Numbered from the stretch's first letter, positions 26,769-35,036 are shown. The stretch is 64,000 nt of DNA from Archangiaceae bacterium (GCA_016714225.1 JADJNS010000003.1:620001-684000), one strand, 5' to 3'. The notes: a model not told the origin generated them from the sequence alone. Program-made: numbers and translations.

Positions 26769-27938
26769 TCACTGGGTCATGCTGATGATTCGCGCCCCGA
26801 GCTCGCCGTCGATCTCCACGATCTCGGCGCGCGCCACGGCGCGGTCTCCGATGCGCAGCATCACCGGCTGGGCCGCGTTGATGTGCAGCGGCAGCACCGC
26901 GCCGGGCTTGAGGGTGGCCAGCTCGGCGACCGGCAGGAGCAGGCGGGTGAGCTCGACTTCGACTTCGACCGGCAGGGCGGGGTCGGCTGCGTCTTTGACC
27001 ATTTGCGTCTCCTCGGTGATGGCGCGGGTGCGTGCGCGGGTGAACGTGAAGCCGGCGGCGCCCACGTGGCCGGCGAGCTCGAAGGTGCGGGTTTCGAGGC
27101 GGGCGGCGCCCGAGGCGCTGCCGCCCGAGAGCTTCACCCCGTCGAACACCACCACGTCGCCGGCGGTGAGCGAGCCGAGGTCGGCGAGCGAGAGTGGCGC
27201 GAGGCCGACCATCACCCGCGCGGCGATGCGCGCCTCGCCCACCGCGTAGTCGAGCGCTCCGCCCACCCCTGGCTCGACGTGGTGGCAGGCCCGCTCGATC
27301 GCCGGAGCAGGCACGATCAGCCGCATGATGCCGCGGGTTCCCTCGAGCTCGGGGCGCACGTGAAACGAGAGGTGCCGCTTGCGGCAGTCGAGCTTGCCCA
27401 GCGCTTCGGCGCGCTCGGTGTGCACCGACATCAACCGCGGCGCGAACAGCTTCTCGAGCAGCGGGTTGGCCCGAACGGCCTCGAGAGCGAGCAGCAACAC
27501 CCAGCCGAACGCCGCCTCTTCGAGCCGCGTGAGCGAGAGCGGCAGCGCCAGCTTCTGCGACGAGCCGGCGATGCGCGACAACAACCCCCCCAGGGTCAGC
27601 GCGTCGACCTCGAGGCACGCGATGGTGCCAACCGCCGTGAGGTCGAACATCGCGAACACCGAGAACCGCGACAAACCCTCGAACGGGTTCAACCACGTCG
27701 GAGTCAGCTCGCCGGTGAGAGCGACCTTGGTGCCGAGGTGCTCGGAGAGGCTCTTCACGCACGCGGCCAGCAACTGCTGCGCGGCCTCGGCGAGGGCGGG
27801 GCGGCGCGCGAGCATCACGTGCGCTCGGCTGGCCCGAAACGGCGGCTTCCACCGGAAGGGGCGAATGCGAACGGTGGTCTGCGGCCGACCCTTGGGAGGC
27901 TGGGTGGTCACCGTGCATGCCGTCTCGGTGTCGTACAT
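26769..27938 (-). CDS. sctQ: Type III secretion C-ring/sorting-platform protein SctQ
   Basis: SctQ builds the cytoplasmic sorting platform beneath the export gate. The 389-residue protein has a long divergent N-terminal part and a C-terminal SpoA (FliN-like) domain from about residue 325: LPVEVEVELTRLLLPVAELA followed by LKPGAVLPLHINAAQPVMLR and AEIVEIDGELGARI. A second SpoA-like half may lie around residues 240-300 (DVVVFDGVKL). Start ATG 27938 is likely; a GTG nine codons later is possible. It is separated from the preceding unknown gene by 59 bases. Confidence 0.88.
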   Translation of the reverse strand: MYDTETACTVTTQPPKGRPQTTVRIRPFRWKPPFRASRAHVMLARRPALAEAAQQLLAACVKSLSEHLGTKVALTGELTPTWLNPFEGLSRFSVFAMFDLTAVGTIACLEVDALTLGGLLSRIAGSSQKLALPLSLTRLEEAAFGWVLLLALEAVRANPLLEKLFAPRLMSVHTERAEALGKLDCRKRHLSFHVRPELEGTRGIMRLIVPAPAIERACHHVEPGVGGALDYAVGEARIAARVMVGLAPLSLADLGSLTAGDVVVFDGVKLSGGSASGAARLETRTFELAGHVGAAGFTFTRARTRAITEETQMVKDAADPALPVEVEVELTRLLLPVAELATLKPGAVLPLHINAAQPVMLRIGDRAVARAEIVEIDGELGARIISMTQ

Positions 27939-27997
27939 GACCGGCCTTCAGTTCACGCGCCGAACCAGGCCAAGGGCGCGAAATCAGGCCGACGGGC

Positions 27998-28414
27998 TCA
28001 GCGGCAGGCTTCTCGAACGAGACGGGCGGCGAACGCGGTGCGGGCGGGAGAAGGGCGCGCATCGCGGCGGGCGAGGTGGGCGAAGCGGGCCTGCTGGTGC
28101 GGGGTCATCTGGCCATGCATCGCCTGGCGCAACAGGGGCGGTGCCTCGTTGATGAGCGCGGCGAGGCGCTCGTGCTGGTCTCCGCGCTGCCCGAACTCGA
28201 GGGTGGCGCGTGCCTGCCTTTTGGCCGACGACCATGCGGAGGCCGCCTCGGTCAGCCGCTTCGCTGCCGCCGCGCCCGAGCCCGCGAGCCCCTCGAGCAC
28301 CGCGCCGGCCCGCCCGTACCGATTGATGACGGCGAAGAGGGCGATGCGCTCGGCGAGCTCGACCTCGGGGTGATGGGGTCTCATCACCCGCGTGCGCGTA
28401 TCGGGGTCGTTCAT
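27998..28414 (-). CDS. Unknown protein between sctJ and sctQ (SctK/L position)
   Basis: The 138-residue protein is helical and rich in Ala, Arg and His, with no Cys, no signal peptide and no membrane segment. It is one base from the sctJ stop and on the same strand, so it is surely part of the operon. In other injectisomes this position is taken by SctK or SctL, cytoplasmic accessory proteins of the sorting platform that diverge greatly in sequence. I see no motif that proves either. A chaperone or regulator is also possible. Confidence 0.6.
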   Translation of the reverse strand: MNDPDTRTRVMRPHHPEVELAERIALFAVINRYGRAGAVLEGLAGSGAAAAKRLTEAASAWSSAKRQARATLEFGQRGDQHERLAALINEAPPLLRQAMHGQMTPHQQARFAHLARRDARPSPARTAFAARLVREACR

Positions 28415-28415
28415 C

Positions 28416-29264
28416 TCACGCCACCTTCCGCTGGGCCGCGGCGGCGATCACCGGCTTGCTGGGCGCGGCCATCACCGGGGTGGGCGCGGGCCGGTGTGGC
28501 GTGCTGGCCGGTGTGGGCGGCGCGCTGGGGGCGGCGGGCGTGCGACGGCGTCGGGTGATGCGCCGCAGGTGCAGCGCGAGCCCCACCAGAATCACCGAGA
28601 CGAGCGTCAGCACCGAGGCGAGCACCACCACCATCACCTTGACCCGGGTGAGCTCGGCAGAGTCGACGCTGACGGGCACCACGTGCGACTCGACGGGGTC
28701 GATCACCAGCGCGACGTCGTCGGCCTTGAGGCCCTCGACCGAGCCGGCGATCAGCTCCTTGAGCTGTGCGCGCTGCTGCACCACGCGCTCGAGGCTGCTC
28801 GGGGTCACCCGCACCAGCGCCGACGCCTTCGAAGGCGCGGGCGTCACCCCCGGCCGCAGCGCGAGCGGCACCACCAGCTCGACCCCGGCCGAGACCACCC
28901 CGTCCATCGTCTCCAGCGTCTGCTCGATGTCTCCCTCGAGCGCTTCGAGCTGGCGCAGCTTCTCGGCGCTCGGGGTGTCGATGAGCCCCGACTGCTGGGC
29001 CACGTCGCGGGTGGTGGTGCGCTGCGGGCGCGGCAGCTTCAGCTCGGTGAGCACCCTCAGCGCATCGGTGGCACGGTCGTCGGTCACCTCGATCGCCCAG
29101 GTGGGCTTCTTGCCCTTCTCCGACACCTTCTGCGCTTCGAAGCCGCGCGCGGTGAGCACGCTGATGATCTCGTTGGCGTCGCGCTCGTCGAGCCCGTGCT
29201 GAATCTGCGAGCGGCAGCCTGCCGCGATGACGGCCAGCACCAACCATAGCGATCGTCGATTCAC
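28416..29264 (-). CDS. sctJ: Type III secretion inner-membrane ring lipoprotein SctJ
   Basis: SctJ forms the periplasmic face of the inner-membrane ring around the export gate. GTG 29264 gives 282 residues with a lipoprotein signal (LWLVLAVIAAGC), then the YscJ/PrgK body: LDERDANEIISVLTARGFEA near residue 24, ALEGDIEQTLETMDGVVSAG, and a single C-terminal membrane helix (VMVVVLASVLTLVSVILVGL) near residue 220, followed by a basic then Pro/Ala-rich cytoplasmic tail of about 50 residues. CGGAG (29272-29276 on the opposite strand text) precedes GTG at good spacing; the further upstream TTG at 29297 is less likely. Flagellar FliF is far longer, so this marks an injectisome rather than a flagellum. 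Confidence 0.92.
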   Translation of the reverse strand: MNRRSLWLVLAVIAAGCRSQIQHGLDERDANEIISVLTARGFEAQKVSEKGKKPTWAIEVTDDRATDALRVLTELKLPRPQRTTTRDVAQQSGLIDTPSAEKLRQLEALEGDIEQTLETMDGVVSAGVELVVPLALRPGVTPAPSKASALVRVTPSSLERVVQQRAQLKELIAGSVEGLKADDVALVIDPVESHVVPVSVDSAELTRVKVMVVVLASVLTLVSVILVGLALHLRRITRRRRTPAAPSAPPTPASTPHRPAPTPVMAAPSKPVIAAAAQRKVA

Positions 29265-29293
29265 GGCGGGCTCCGTTGCGCTAGAGGTCAATT

Positions 29294-29683
29294 TCAAACC
29301 TGCGTCTGCAGCACCTGCTTCACACCGCCGGTCGCCTTCTCGACGACCTTGCCCGCCAGATCGAGCTCCTGGCTGGCGCGGTACATCTGGGTCTGCAGCG
29401 CCAGCAGCTCGGCGGGCGTGAACGTCTTGCCCGACTGGGCGAGCTCGAGCACCTTGTCCATGCGGGTCTGGGCCGAGCTGACCTGGTCGATCGCCCGTGC
29501 TGCTGGTCGTTGAGAGACCGCCTCGGCCGAAGGCTTCTCCACAGGCCTCGGCTCGATGCGCGGCCTCGCGGCAGGCGCTTTCGCCTGCTCGAGCGCCAAA
29601 GAGAACTTCTGCGAGGGTGGTTTCGCCGCGCCGCCGGTACCGACCTGCGCGATGCCCACCGAGCCCACTCCGAGAACGGCCAT
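29294..29683 (-). CDS. sctI: Type III secretion inner-rod protein SctI
   Basis: SctI connects the needle to the export gate. The 129-residue protein has a Pro/Ala/Lys-rich N-terminus and the family C-terminus LLALQTQMYRASQELDLAGK followed by VVEKATGGVKQVLQTQV, an amphipathic helix pattern typical of YscI/PrgJ/HrpB. It is 13 bases downstream of the needle candidate and just ahead of sctJ, the usual F-I-J order. Confidence 0.85.
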   Translation of the reverse strand: MAVLGVGSVGIAQVGTGGAAKPPSQKFSLALEQAKAPAARPRIEPRPVEKPSAEAVSQRPAARAIDQVSSAQTRMDKVLELAQSGKTFTPAELLALQTQMYRASQELDLAGKVVEKATGGVKQVLQTQV

Positions 29684-29696
29684 CGGGTCTGCTCCT

Positions 29697-30179
29697 TCAG
29701 CGAATGTTGTTGATGGCGGCCTTCGCCGAGTCGTGGCGCACCTTGATGATGTTGCTGATGGCGTTGAACTCGCGGCTCTCGCGCTGCATCTCGTTCTGCA
29801 TGCGCATGTAGTAGTCGCTCATCGCAGCCATCTCGCGGACCTGGCCGTTCTCGTAGACCGGCCGATCGGGAGACGCCCCGCTGGCCGCCGACGTGCCGCT
29901 GCCGCTCGCCCCGCCCCCCAGCACGACCGCGGTGCCCATGGCCGACTGTGAGCTCACCGGTGTTACGCCGCTGACCGAGCTGGTCGAGACGATGCCGGTC
30001 ACCGCGTTCACCGCCGCGCTGATCACCGGCATGCCGGGCAGTGAGCCGACCACGCCGGCGCCGGTCTTCACTGCTCCGGTGAGGGTGGTGGCGAGTACCT
30101 GACCGAACTCGTTCTTGGGCGTCTGCCGCGCACCGGTGACGTTGAAGGCGAGAGGGTTGATGCGATTCGGCTGATCCAT
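29697..30179 (-). CDS. Needle-like SctF candidate with long N-terminal extension
   Basis: The 160-residue protein ends in a helix-rich stretch MQNEMQRESREFNAISNIIK then VRHDSAKAAINNIR, which lines up without gaps to the C-terminal 35 residues of Salmonella PrgI as I recall it (about 12 identities, including the final N-x-R). That fits a needle subunit, which normally has only about 80 residues. Here about 115 additional residues rich in Ser, Gly, Val and Thr precede it. It is the first gene of the operon, just before sctI. AAAGG lies eight bases before ATG 30179. An early substrate or translocator-like protein is an alternative. Confidence 0.55.
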   Translation of the reverse strand: MDQPNRINPLAFNVTGARQTPKNEFGQVLATTLTGAVKTGAGVVGSLPGMPVISAAVNAVTGIVSTSSVSGVTPVSSQSAMGTAVVLGGGASGSGTSAASGASPDRPVYENGQVREMAAMSDYYMRMQNEMQRESREFNAISNIIKVRHDSAKAAINNIR

Positions 30180-30186
30180 GGGCGTG

Positions 30187-30252
30187 CCTTTCGGTTGAGT
30201 GACGACGCACGCGGGTGATTCACGCGCGATGCCATCTCAACTGGCCGAAAGG
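30187..30252. repeat. Inverted repeat between lipase and type III operon
   Basis: CCTTTCGG (30187-30194) is complementary to CCGAAAGG (30245-30252), with adjacent TTGAG/CTCAA also pairing, and an internal GCGTGA/TCACGC-like palindrome near 30213-30228. The structure spans the whole gap between the patatin stop (30254) and the first secretion gene (30179). It could end or attenuate patatin transcription, or act as an operator. No T-run follows. Confidence 0.5.
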
Positions 30253-30253
30253 T

Positions 30254-31465
30254 CTAGGCCGGCGCTTCGGGGTCGAAGAACTCGGCCAGTTGGGCGCGCT
30301 GCGCGTGGGCGTCGTCCATGCCCATCTGAATGAGCGCCTTCGCGTAGGCGCCGTCGAAGAGCAGGTAGCTGGCGAGATCGGCCTGGGTGAAGAGCTGGCT
30401 CTGGGTGAAGCGCCGCAGCCAGCGCGCCGGGAGCGGATCATCGTCGACCGGCATCTTGCGCTTCCGCAGCAGGTCGGCGGCCACCTCGGCGAGATCTCTC
30501 GACGGCCGAATCACCAGCTCACGCACCGGGCGGTAGGTCGAGCCGCGCTGCTCGCGAATCGCGTCGTTCATGCGCGACAAAAACTCGTCGCCGAACGCCT
30601 GCTTGCCCGCCGCGAGCAGGGCGTTGAAGCGGCGCAGCCGGTCGAGATCGTACTCGGTGTGGTCGAGCATCAGCGCGTTGAGCACCTTGCCGACCAGCAG
30701 CAGCGTGCTGGGGGCGGTGCGCATCGGTCGAACCGGCGCCGGAGCCTCGGGGCGGTGCTTCAAGGTCAGAATCAGCACCCGGTCGGCGCCGAGCCGCAGC
30801 GCCGGAGAGAGCGGGGTGTTCTGCCGCACGCTGCCGTCGCAGAAGAACTCTTCTCCGATGCGCACCGAGCGAAAGAGCAGGGGAATGGCGCCCGACGCCA
30901 GCGCGTGCTCGGGGCCGATGATGGTCTCGCGCGCTTCGGTGTTGGGGTCGCGGCTCCACGCGGGCAGGCCGGGCTCTCTGCGCTGCACGAACACCACGGT
31001 GCGGCCGTCGTTGATGCGGGTGGCGGTGACCGACAGCGCCGAGAACAGGCCCTTCGCCAGGTTGGCCGAGATGCGCGGCCACGAGGTGCGGGTGCGCACC
31101 ATCTCTTCGAGCGCCTCGGGGTGCAGCACGTCGTAGATGCGCCAGCCCTCGGGCCGCTCGGTGTCGCGCGCGGCGCGCCACATCTTTCGGGTGATGGTGA
31201 ACAGGTCTTCGCCCTCGACCTTGAACACCCGCTCGAGCGAGAGGCTCTCCCAGATTTCGGCGAGCTCGCGACCCTGCTCGGCCGGCCTGTCCATCGTGGT
31301 GGCGAGAAAGCAGGCGGTCATCGCGCCGACGCTGGTGCCGCACAGCACGTCGAAGCGCACGTTGGTCTTCAGCTCTTCGCGCAGGTAGCGAATGACTCCG
31401 GCTTCGTAGGCACCTCGTGCCCCGCCGCCCGAGGCGACCAGCCCGATGCGCGGTGTCGCGATCAC
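30254..31465 (-). CDS. Patatin-like phospholipase, possible secreted effector
   Basis: Patatin-fold enzymes are Ser-Asp dyad lipid acyl hydrolases. The 403-residue protein starts at GTG 31465 and shows the oxyanion motif GGGARGAYEAG near residue 13, the nucleophile elbow GTSVG near residue 43, and the Asp motif FFCDGSVRQNTP near residue 213 (DGS rather than the usual DGG/A). No signal peptide is present. About 150 residues follow the catalytic core. It lies 75 bases upstream of, and on the same strand as, the type III secretion operon, and ExoU is a known type III patatin effector, so an effector role is conceivable but unproven. Confidence 0.88.
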   Translation of the reverse strand: MIATPRIGLVASGGGARGAYEAGVIRYLREELKTNVRFDVLCGTSVGAMTACFLATTMDRPAEQGRELAEIWESLSLERVFKVEGEDLFTITRKMWRAARDTERPEGWRIYDVLHPEALEEMVRTRTSWPRISANLAKGLFSALSVTATRINDGRTVVFVQRREPGLPAWSRDPNTEARETIIGPEHALASGAIPLLFRSVRIGEEFFCDGSVRQNTPLSPALRLGADRVLILTLKHRPEAPAPVRPMRTAPSTLLLVGKVLNALMLDHTEYDLDRLRRFNALLAAGKQAFGDEFLSRMNDAIREQRGSTYRPVRELVIRPSRDLAEVAADLLRKRKMPVDDDPLPARWLRRFTQSQLFTQADLASYLLFDGAYAKALIQMGMDDAHAQRAQLAEFFDPEAPA

Positions 31466-31552
31466 GTGGGCGCTTTGAGCACAAAAGTTGCGGGAGCTAC
31501 ACGATGATCAACACTGCTTCGCGTCTGTAGCCCCCTTCAACAGGAGCGCGTG

Positions 31553-31873
31553 ATGCTGGAGCTGAGCGGAACCCCGGTCGTCGAGCGGTACCACCCCCGA
31601 GTCGAAGCGACCTTCATGGTGAAGCTGAAGGTGAACGGTCGGAACCTGGTGGCCAAGGCGCGCGACCTCTCGATGGCGGGCCTGTGCCTGTTGGGCGTGC
31701 CCGCGATTCCTGATCGGCTCACGGTGACCCTGCCGCTGCCGGGAGATCGCGAGATCACCACCACCGCCCGGGTGAAGCGGCGCACTCCGGGGCTCATCGG
31801 GCTCGAGTTCGACGAGCTCGACTGGGACGACATGTTCGCGCTGGCGCGGTACCTGAACCCGCGGCTGCCGTGA
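31553..31873 (+). CDS. PilZ domain protein
   Basis: This is a 106-residue single-domain protein with ERYHPRVEATF, where the RxxxR-like arginines are only partly kept, and ARDLSMAGLCLLG (the DxSxxG motif) near residue 42, then VKRRTPGLIGLEFDEL. PilZ domains bind cyclic-di-GMP to control motility and surface functions. ATG 31553 is chosen over GTG 31550 because AGGAG (31542-31546) lies six bases upstream. It is divergent from the patatin gene. Confidence 0.85.
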   Translation: MLELSGTPVVERYHPRVEATFMVKLKVNGRNLVAKARDLSMAGLCLLGVPAIPDRLTVTLPLPGDREITTTARVKRRTPGLIGLEFDELDWDDMFALARYLNPRLP

Positions 31874-31876
31874 GCT

Positions 31877-32260
31877 TCAGGCCTTGGGCCGGAGCCGCTC
31901 GATCAGCTCCATCAGCTCGGTCACCCGAAATGGCTTGTGAATGTACCCGTCGGCGCCGGCCTTGATCGCCGTCTCGACGTCGGTCTTCTTCGCCTTCGCG
32001 GTGAGCATGTACAGCGGCGTGGCGGCCGTCTTCGGGTCGGCCTTGAGCAGCCGGCAGATGGTGATGCCGTCCATCTGGGGGAGCACCACGTCGAGCAGAA
32101 TCAGGTCGTAGCTGTTGGTCTTGGCCAGCTTGAGGCCCTCGGCGCCGGTCGCGGCGCACTCGACGTCGACGGTGCCGTCGCCGAGCATGCTGCGCACCAG
32201 CTCGCGAATGACGGGCTCGTCTTCCACCAGCAACAGCCTGAAGGGGCGCGCTTCGGCCAT
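31877..32260 (-). CDS. Single-domain response regulator
   Basis: The 127-residue protein from ATG 32260 is only a CheY-like receiver: acidic pair EDEP near residue 12, phosphorylated Asp in LILLDVVLPQMDG near residue 56, Thr/Ser in MLTAKAKK, and the conserved Lys in HKPF near residue 108. With no output domain it probably acts by protein contact, as CheY or PilG-type regulators do. It converges with the PilZ gene, three bases apart. Confidence 0.92.
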   Translation of the reverse strand: MAEARPFRLLLVEDEPVIRELVRSMLGDGTVDVECAATGAEGLKLAKTNSYDLILLDVVLPQMDGITICRLLKADPKTAATPLYMLTAKAKKTDVETAIKAGADGYIHKPFRVTELMELIERLRPKA

Positions 32261-32310
32261 GAAGTTTGCGAGTATAGGCCGGCTGACCGACGCGCTTTCA
32301 ATCGACGCGC

Positions 32311-33180
32311 TCACACCACGCCTTCCCACCCGGCGTCGTGCGAGGTGAAGCGCTCGAGCACCTCGTGGTGCTGGGCCTCGGGCAGCGGGCCGCGCTCGGC
32401 GGCCTCGACGGCGGCGGCGAAGTGCACCGCGCTCTTGGTGCCCACCAGCGCCGTGTGCACGCCCGGGGCGTGAACGGCGAAGCGCACGGCCAGCTCGGTC
32501 CACGCGCGGCCGGCGGTGTCTTCGTACATCGCGTTCATGCGATCCCAATACAGACCGGCGTCGAAGCGGTCGGGCCTGCGCTGCTCGCGCCACGGCGCAT
32601 TGCCCATGGCGCGCTTGGCGATGACGCCCTTGCCGCGCGCGACCGGTACCGCCTGGGTGAGGGCGCGCTGGTCGAACAGGTTCACCGAGCACTCGATGAC
32701 CTCGAGCTCGTGACAGCCCAGCGCCCACTCGAGCGCGGCGCCGTCGCCCGCATAGCCGGCGGCGCGAATCTTGCCCGCCTGCTTCGCCTCGATCAGGGGC
32801 TCGAGCAGGTCGCCGCGCACCAGCCGCTCGCGGTCGCACGAGTGCAGCAGAAACACGTCGAGGGTGTCGACCCCGAGCGTCTCGAGCGCGCGGTCGATGC
32901 CGTGCACCACCGCCCCGGGAGTCCAGTCTTCGCTGCCCTCCACGCCGTAGCCGCCCTTGGTGACGATGACGCGGCGGCCGCTCCACGCCTTGAGGGCGCG
33001 GCCGAGGCGCTCTTCGGCGTTGCCGTAGCTGCGCGCGCAGTCGAACAGCGTGACGCCCATGTCGAGCGCGGTGTGCACCAGAAGGTCGGCGTCGTGCTGG
33101 TTCAATTCGCCCAAGGGGCCGCAGCCCAACCCGAGCGCCGAAACCGTGAGGCCGGTATTGCCAAGTCGTCGTTCGATCAT
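32311..33180 (-). CDS. Aldo/keto reductase
   Basis: This is an NADPH-dependent oxidoreductase with a TIM-barrel fold. The 289-residue product starts MIERRLGNTGLTVSALGLG, the usual family opening, and has the tetrad in FDCARSYGNAE (Asp and Tyr near residue 47-52), VTKGGY (Lys near 74) and LLHSCD (His near 113). Near the C-terminus LVGTKSAVH is the phosphate-binding stretch. ATG overlaps the stop of the upstream GH13 gene (ATGA, 33177-33180). The substrate is unknown. Confidence 0.9.
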   Translation of the reverse strand: MIERRLGNTGLTVSALGLGCGPLGELNQHDADLLVHTALDMGVTLFDCARSYGNAEERLGRALKAWSGRRVIVTKGGYGVEGSEDWTPGAVVHGIDRALETLGVDTLDVFLLHSCDRERLVRGDLLEPLIEAKQAGKIRAAGYAGDGAALEWALGCHELEVIECSVNLFDQRALTQAVPVARGKGVIAKRAMGNAPWREQRRPDRFDAGLYWDRMNAMYEDTAGRAWTELAVRFAVHAPGVHTALVGTKSAVHFAAAVEAAERGPLPEAQHHEVLERFTSHDAGWEGVV

Positions 33181-35036
33181 TTCGTCAACACCACCGCGCC
33201 ATAGGCGCCGAGCTGAACCGGGAGAGTGAACGGCTTGCCGTCGCGGCCTTCATCGAGCGCCTCGACCGCCTCGGCCTGACCGCCAGAGAAATCGGTTCCA
33301 TATCTCTTCCAGTCGGAGTCCACGCGGACCTTCCACGTGCCGCCCGTCGGCACCCCGAAGTCGTAACGGGCATACGCCTTGTTGCGCAGGTTGACGATGA
33401 CGATCGTGTCGTTGCGCCGAAAGGCGATCACCTTGTTGGTGTCGTTGCGGTGGAGCACCTCGACCTCGCCGCCGCGCAGGCCCGGCAGGGTGCGGCGCAG
33501 CGCGATGAGATCTCGATAGAACGCGCGCACCCCCTGGCCCTTGTCGGTGGGGGCGGGGAGCGCGGCGGGAGGGTCGGTGAAGCCGGTGGTGGCGAGCTGC
33601 TCTTGCCCCATGAACAGCATCGGCACGCCGGGGGTGGTGAAGAGCAGCGTCGCGGCGAGCATCGAGCGGTGCCGGGCGGCGAGGCTCTCGGGGTTCGCGC
33701 CGTCGATGCGCACCGGGAAGCGCGAGCCGCCGTTGCCGACGGTGTCGTGGTTCTCCGACCACAACAGCCGGGCGAAGGCGTCGCCCGCGTAGCTGCCCTT
33801 GAGCTGGCGCTCGATCACCCCCACGTCGCGCCCGTCGTCAGACGCGGGCGGCAACAGGTTCATCATCTCCCACCCGAAGCCGTCCCACTGGGCGTCGAAG
33901 CCGAAGCCGCCCGCGCTGGGAGCCCGGGTGATGGCGTCCCAACCCTTCAGGTCTTCCGCCACGCTCAGGCCACCCGCGGCGTGCGTCAGCGCGTTCGCGG
34001 CCAACAGCAGGTCGCGCCCGCCGGGGGTGGTGCCGCTGCCGTCGAGCGCGCGAATGTTCGAGACCGAGTCGAAGCGGAAGCCGTCGCCGCGGTACTCGGT
34101 CAGCCACTGCTTCACCGAGTCGAGCAACATGCTCGACACCCGAGGTTCGGTGTAGTTCGGCCGCGGGCCCCAGGGCGTCGAGGCGTACTGGCCGGGGGCG
34201 AAGAAGTGAATGCCCCATGCGTCGTTGGGGCAGTGGCCGTCGAAGCAGGTGAGCGGCGCCTCCCTCCAGCCGTCGGTGTGGTTGAACACCACGTCGAGCC
34301 ACACCGCGATGCCGAGCCGGTGCGCCTCGTCGATGAAGGCGCGCTGCTCGTCGGCGGTGCCGTAGGTCGGCTTCGGCGCGAGGAAGAGCTGGGGGTTGTA
34401 GCCCCAACCGTTGGGGTTGCCGCCGAAGGCGTGGGTGGGCATCAGCTCGACCACGTTCACGCCCAGGTCGGCGAGCTCGGCGAGCTTCGCCTTGGCGGTG
34501 GCGAAGGTGCCCTGCTTCTGGCCGGCCGGCACCGCGAAGCTGCCGATGTGCAGCTCGTAGACCACGCTCGCCTCGCGTGGCGCGGCCTTGAAGCCGGTGG
34601 TCGACCACGGGTACGCGCCGGGGTCGATGACCTCGCACCACGCGCGGTCGGTCGAGAGCTGCCGGCAGTACGGGTCCAACCGGGTGACGCTGCCGGTGGG
34701 CGTCTCGAGCACGTAGCGGTAGCGGGCGGCGCCGGCGCCGCTCACCTTCAGGCTGAACACCCCGGTGGCCTCGGGCGTCATCGCCACCGGCGCCGCCCCG
34801 TCGAGCTCGAGCTGCGCGCGGGTGGCGTGTGGGGCCCAGACGCGGAACTGGGTTTCGCCGGCCCCCACGGTGGCTCCGAAGGGGGTCTCGGGCGGCGTCA
34901 CCGCCGGCCCGCCGTCGAATGTGCCGGCGTCGCTGCCTGCGTCGGCGGCTCCGCCGTCGAGAAGAGGGTGCGGCACCGTCTGCAGGTTCGACGCACCGCA
35001 CGCGCTGACGATGAGCAGCAAAAGTCGCTTCTTCAT
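33177..35036 (-). CDS. Secreted GH13 alpha-glucan enzyme, lipoprotein
   Basis: The 619-residue protein has a lipoprotein signal with Cys at residue 13 (LLLLIVSAC), an Asp/Ala/Gly linker, then a CBM48-like beta domain (GETQFRVWAPHATRAQLELDG is its start, about residue 58), and a glycoside hydrolase 13 barrel. Conserved regions are DVVFNH, DGFRFDSVSN (nucleophile Asp), VAEDL (acid Glu) and SENHD. A final all-beta domain follows. The arrangement resembles branching enzymes and malto-oligosyltrehalose hydrolases; I cannot choose between them. It would act at the cell surface on alpha-glucans. The gene ends in a 4-base overlap with the aldo/keto reductase. Confidence 0.88.
   Translation of the reverse strand: MKKRLLLLIVSACGASNLQTVPHPLLDGGAADAGSDAGTFDGGPAVTPPETPFGATVGAGETQFRVWAPHATRAQLELDGAAPVAMTPEATGVFSLKVSGAGAARYRYVLETPTGSVTRLDPYCRQLSTDRAWCEVIDPGAYPWSTTGFKAAPREASVVYELHIGSFAVPAGQKQGTFATAKAKLAELADLGVNVVELMPTHAFGGNPNGWGYNPQLFLAPKPTYGTADEQRAFIDEAHRLGIAVWLDVVFNHTDGWREAPLTCFDGHCPNDAWGIHFFAPGQYASTPWGPRPNYTEPRVSSMLLDSVKQWLTEYRGDGFRFDSVSNIRALDGSGTTPGGRDLLLAANALTHAAGGLSVAEDLKGWDAITRAPSAGGFGFDAQWDGFGWEMMNLLPPASDDGRDVGVIERQLKGSYAGDAFARLLWSENHDTVGNGGSRFPVRIDGANPESLAARHRSMLAATLLFTTPGVPMLFMGQEQLATTGFTDPPAALPAPTDKGQGVRAFYRDLIALRRTLPGLRGGEVEVLHRNDTNKVIAFRRNDTIVIVNLRNKAYARYDFGVPTGGTWKVRVDSDWKRYGTDFSGGQAEAVEALDEGRDGKPFTLPVQLGAYGAVVLTK

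Noticed and set aside
21543..30179. The type III operon as a flagellar operon
   Set aside because: SctJ is a short lipoprotein with one C-terminal membrane helix, SctI is present and no flagellin, hook or motor gene is in the window. Only the FliO-like gene and gene order look flagellar.
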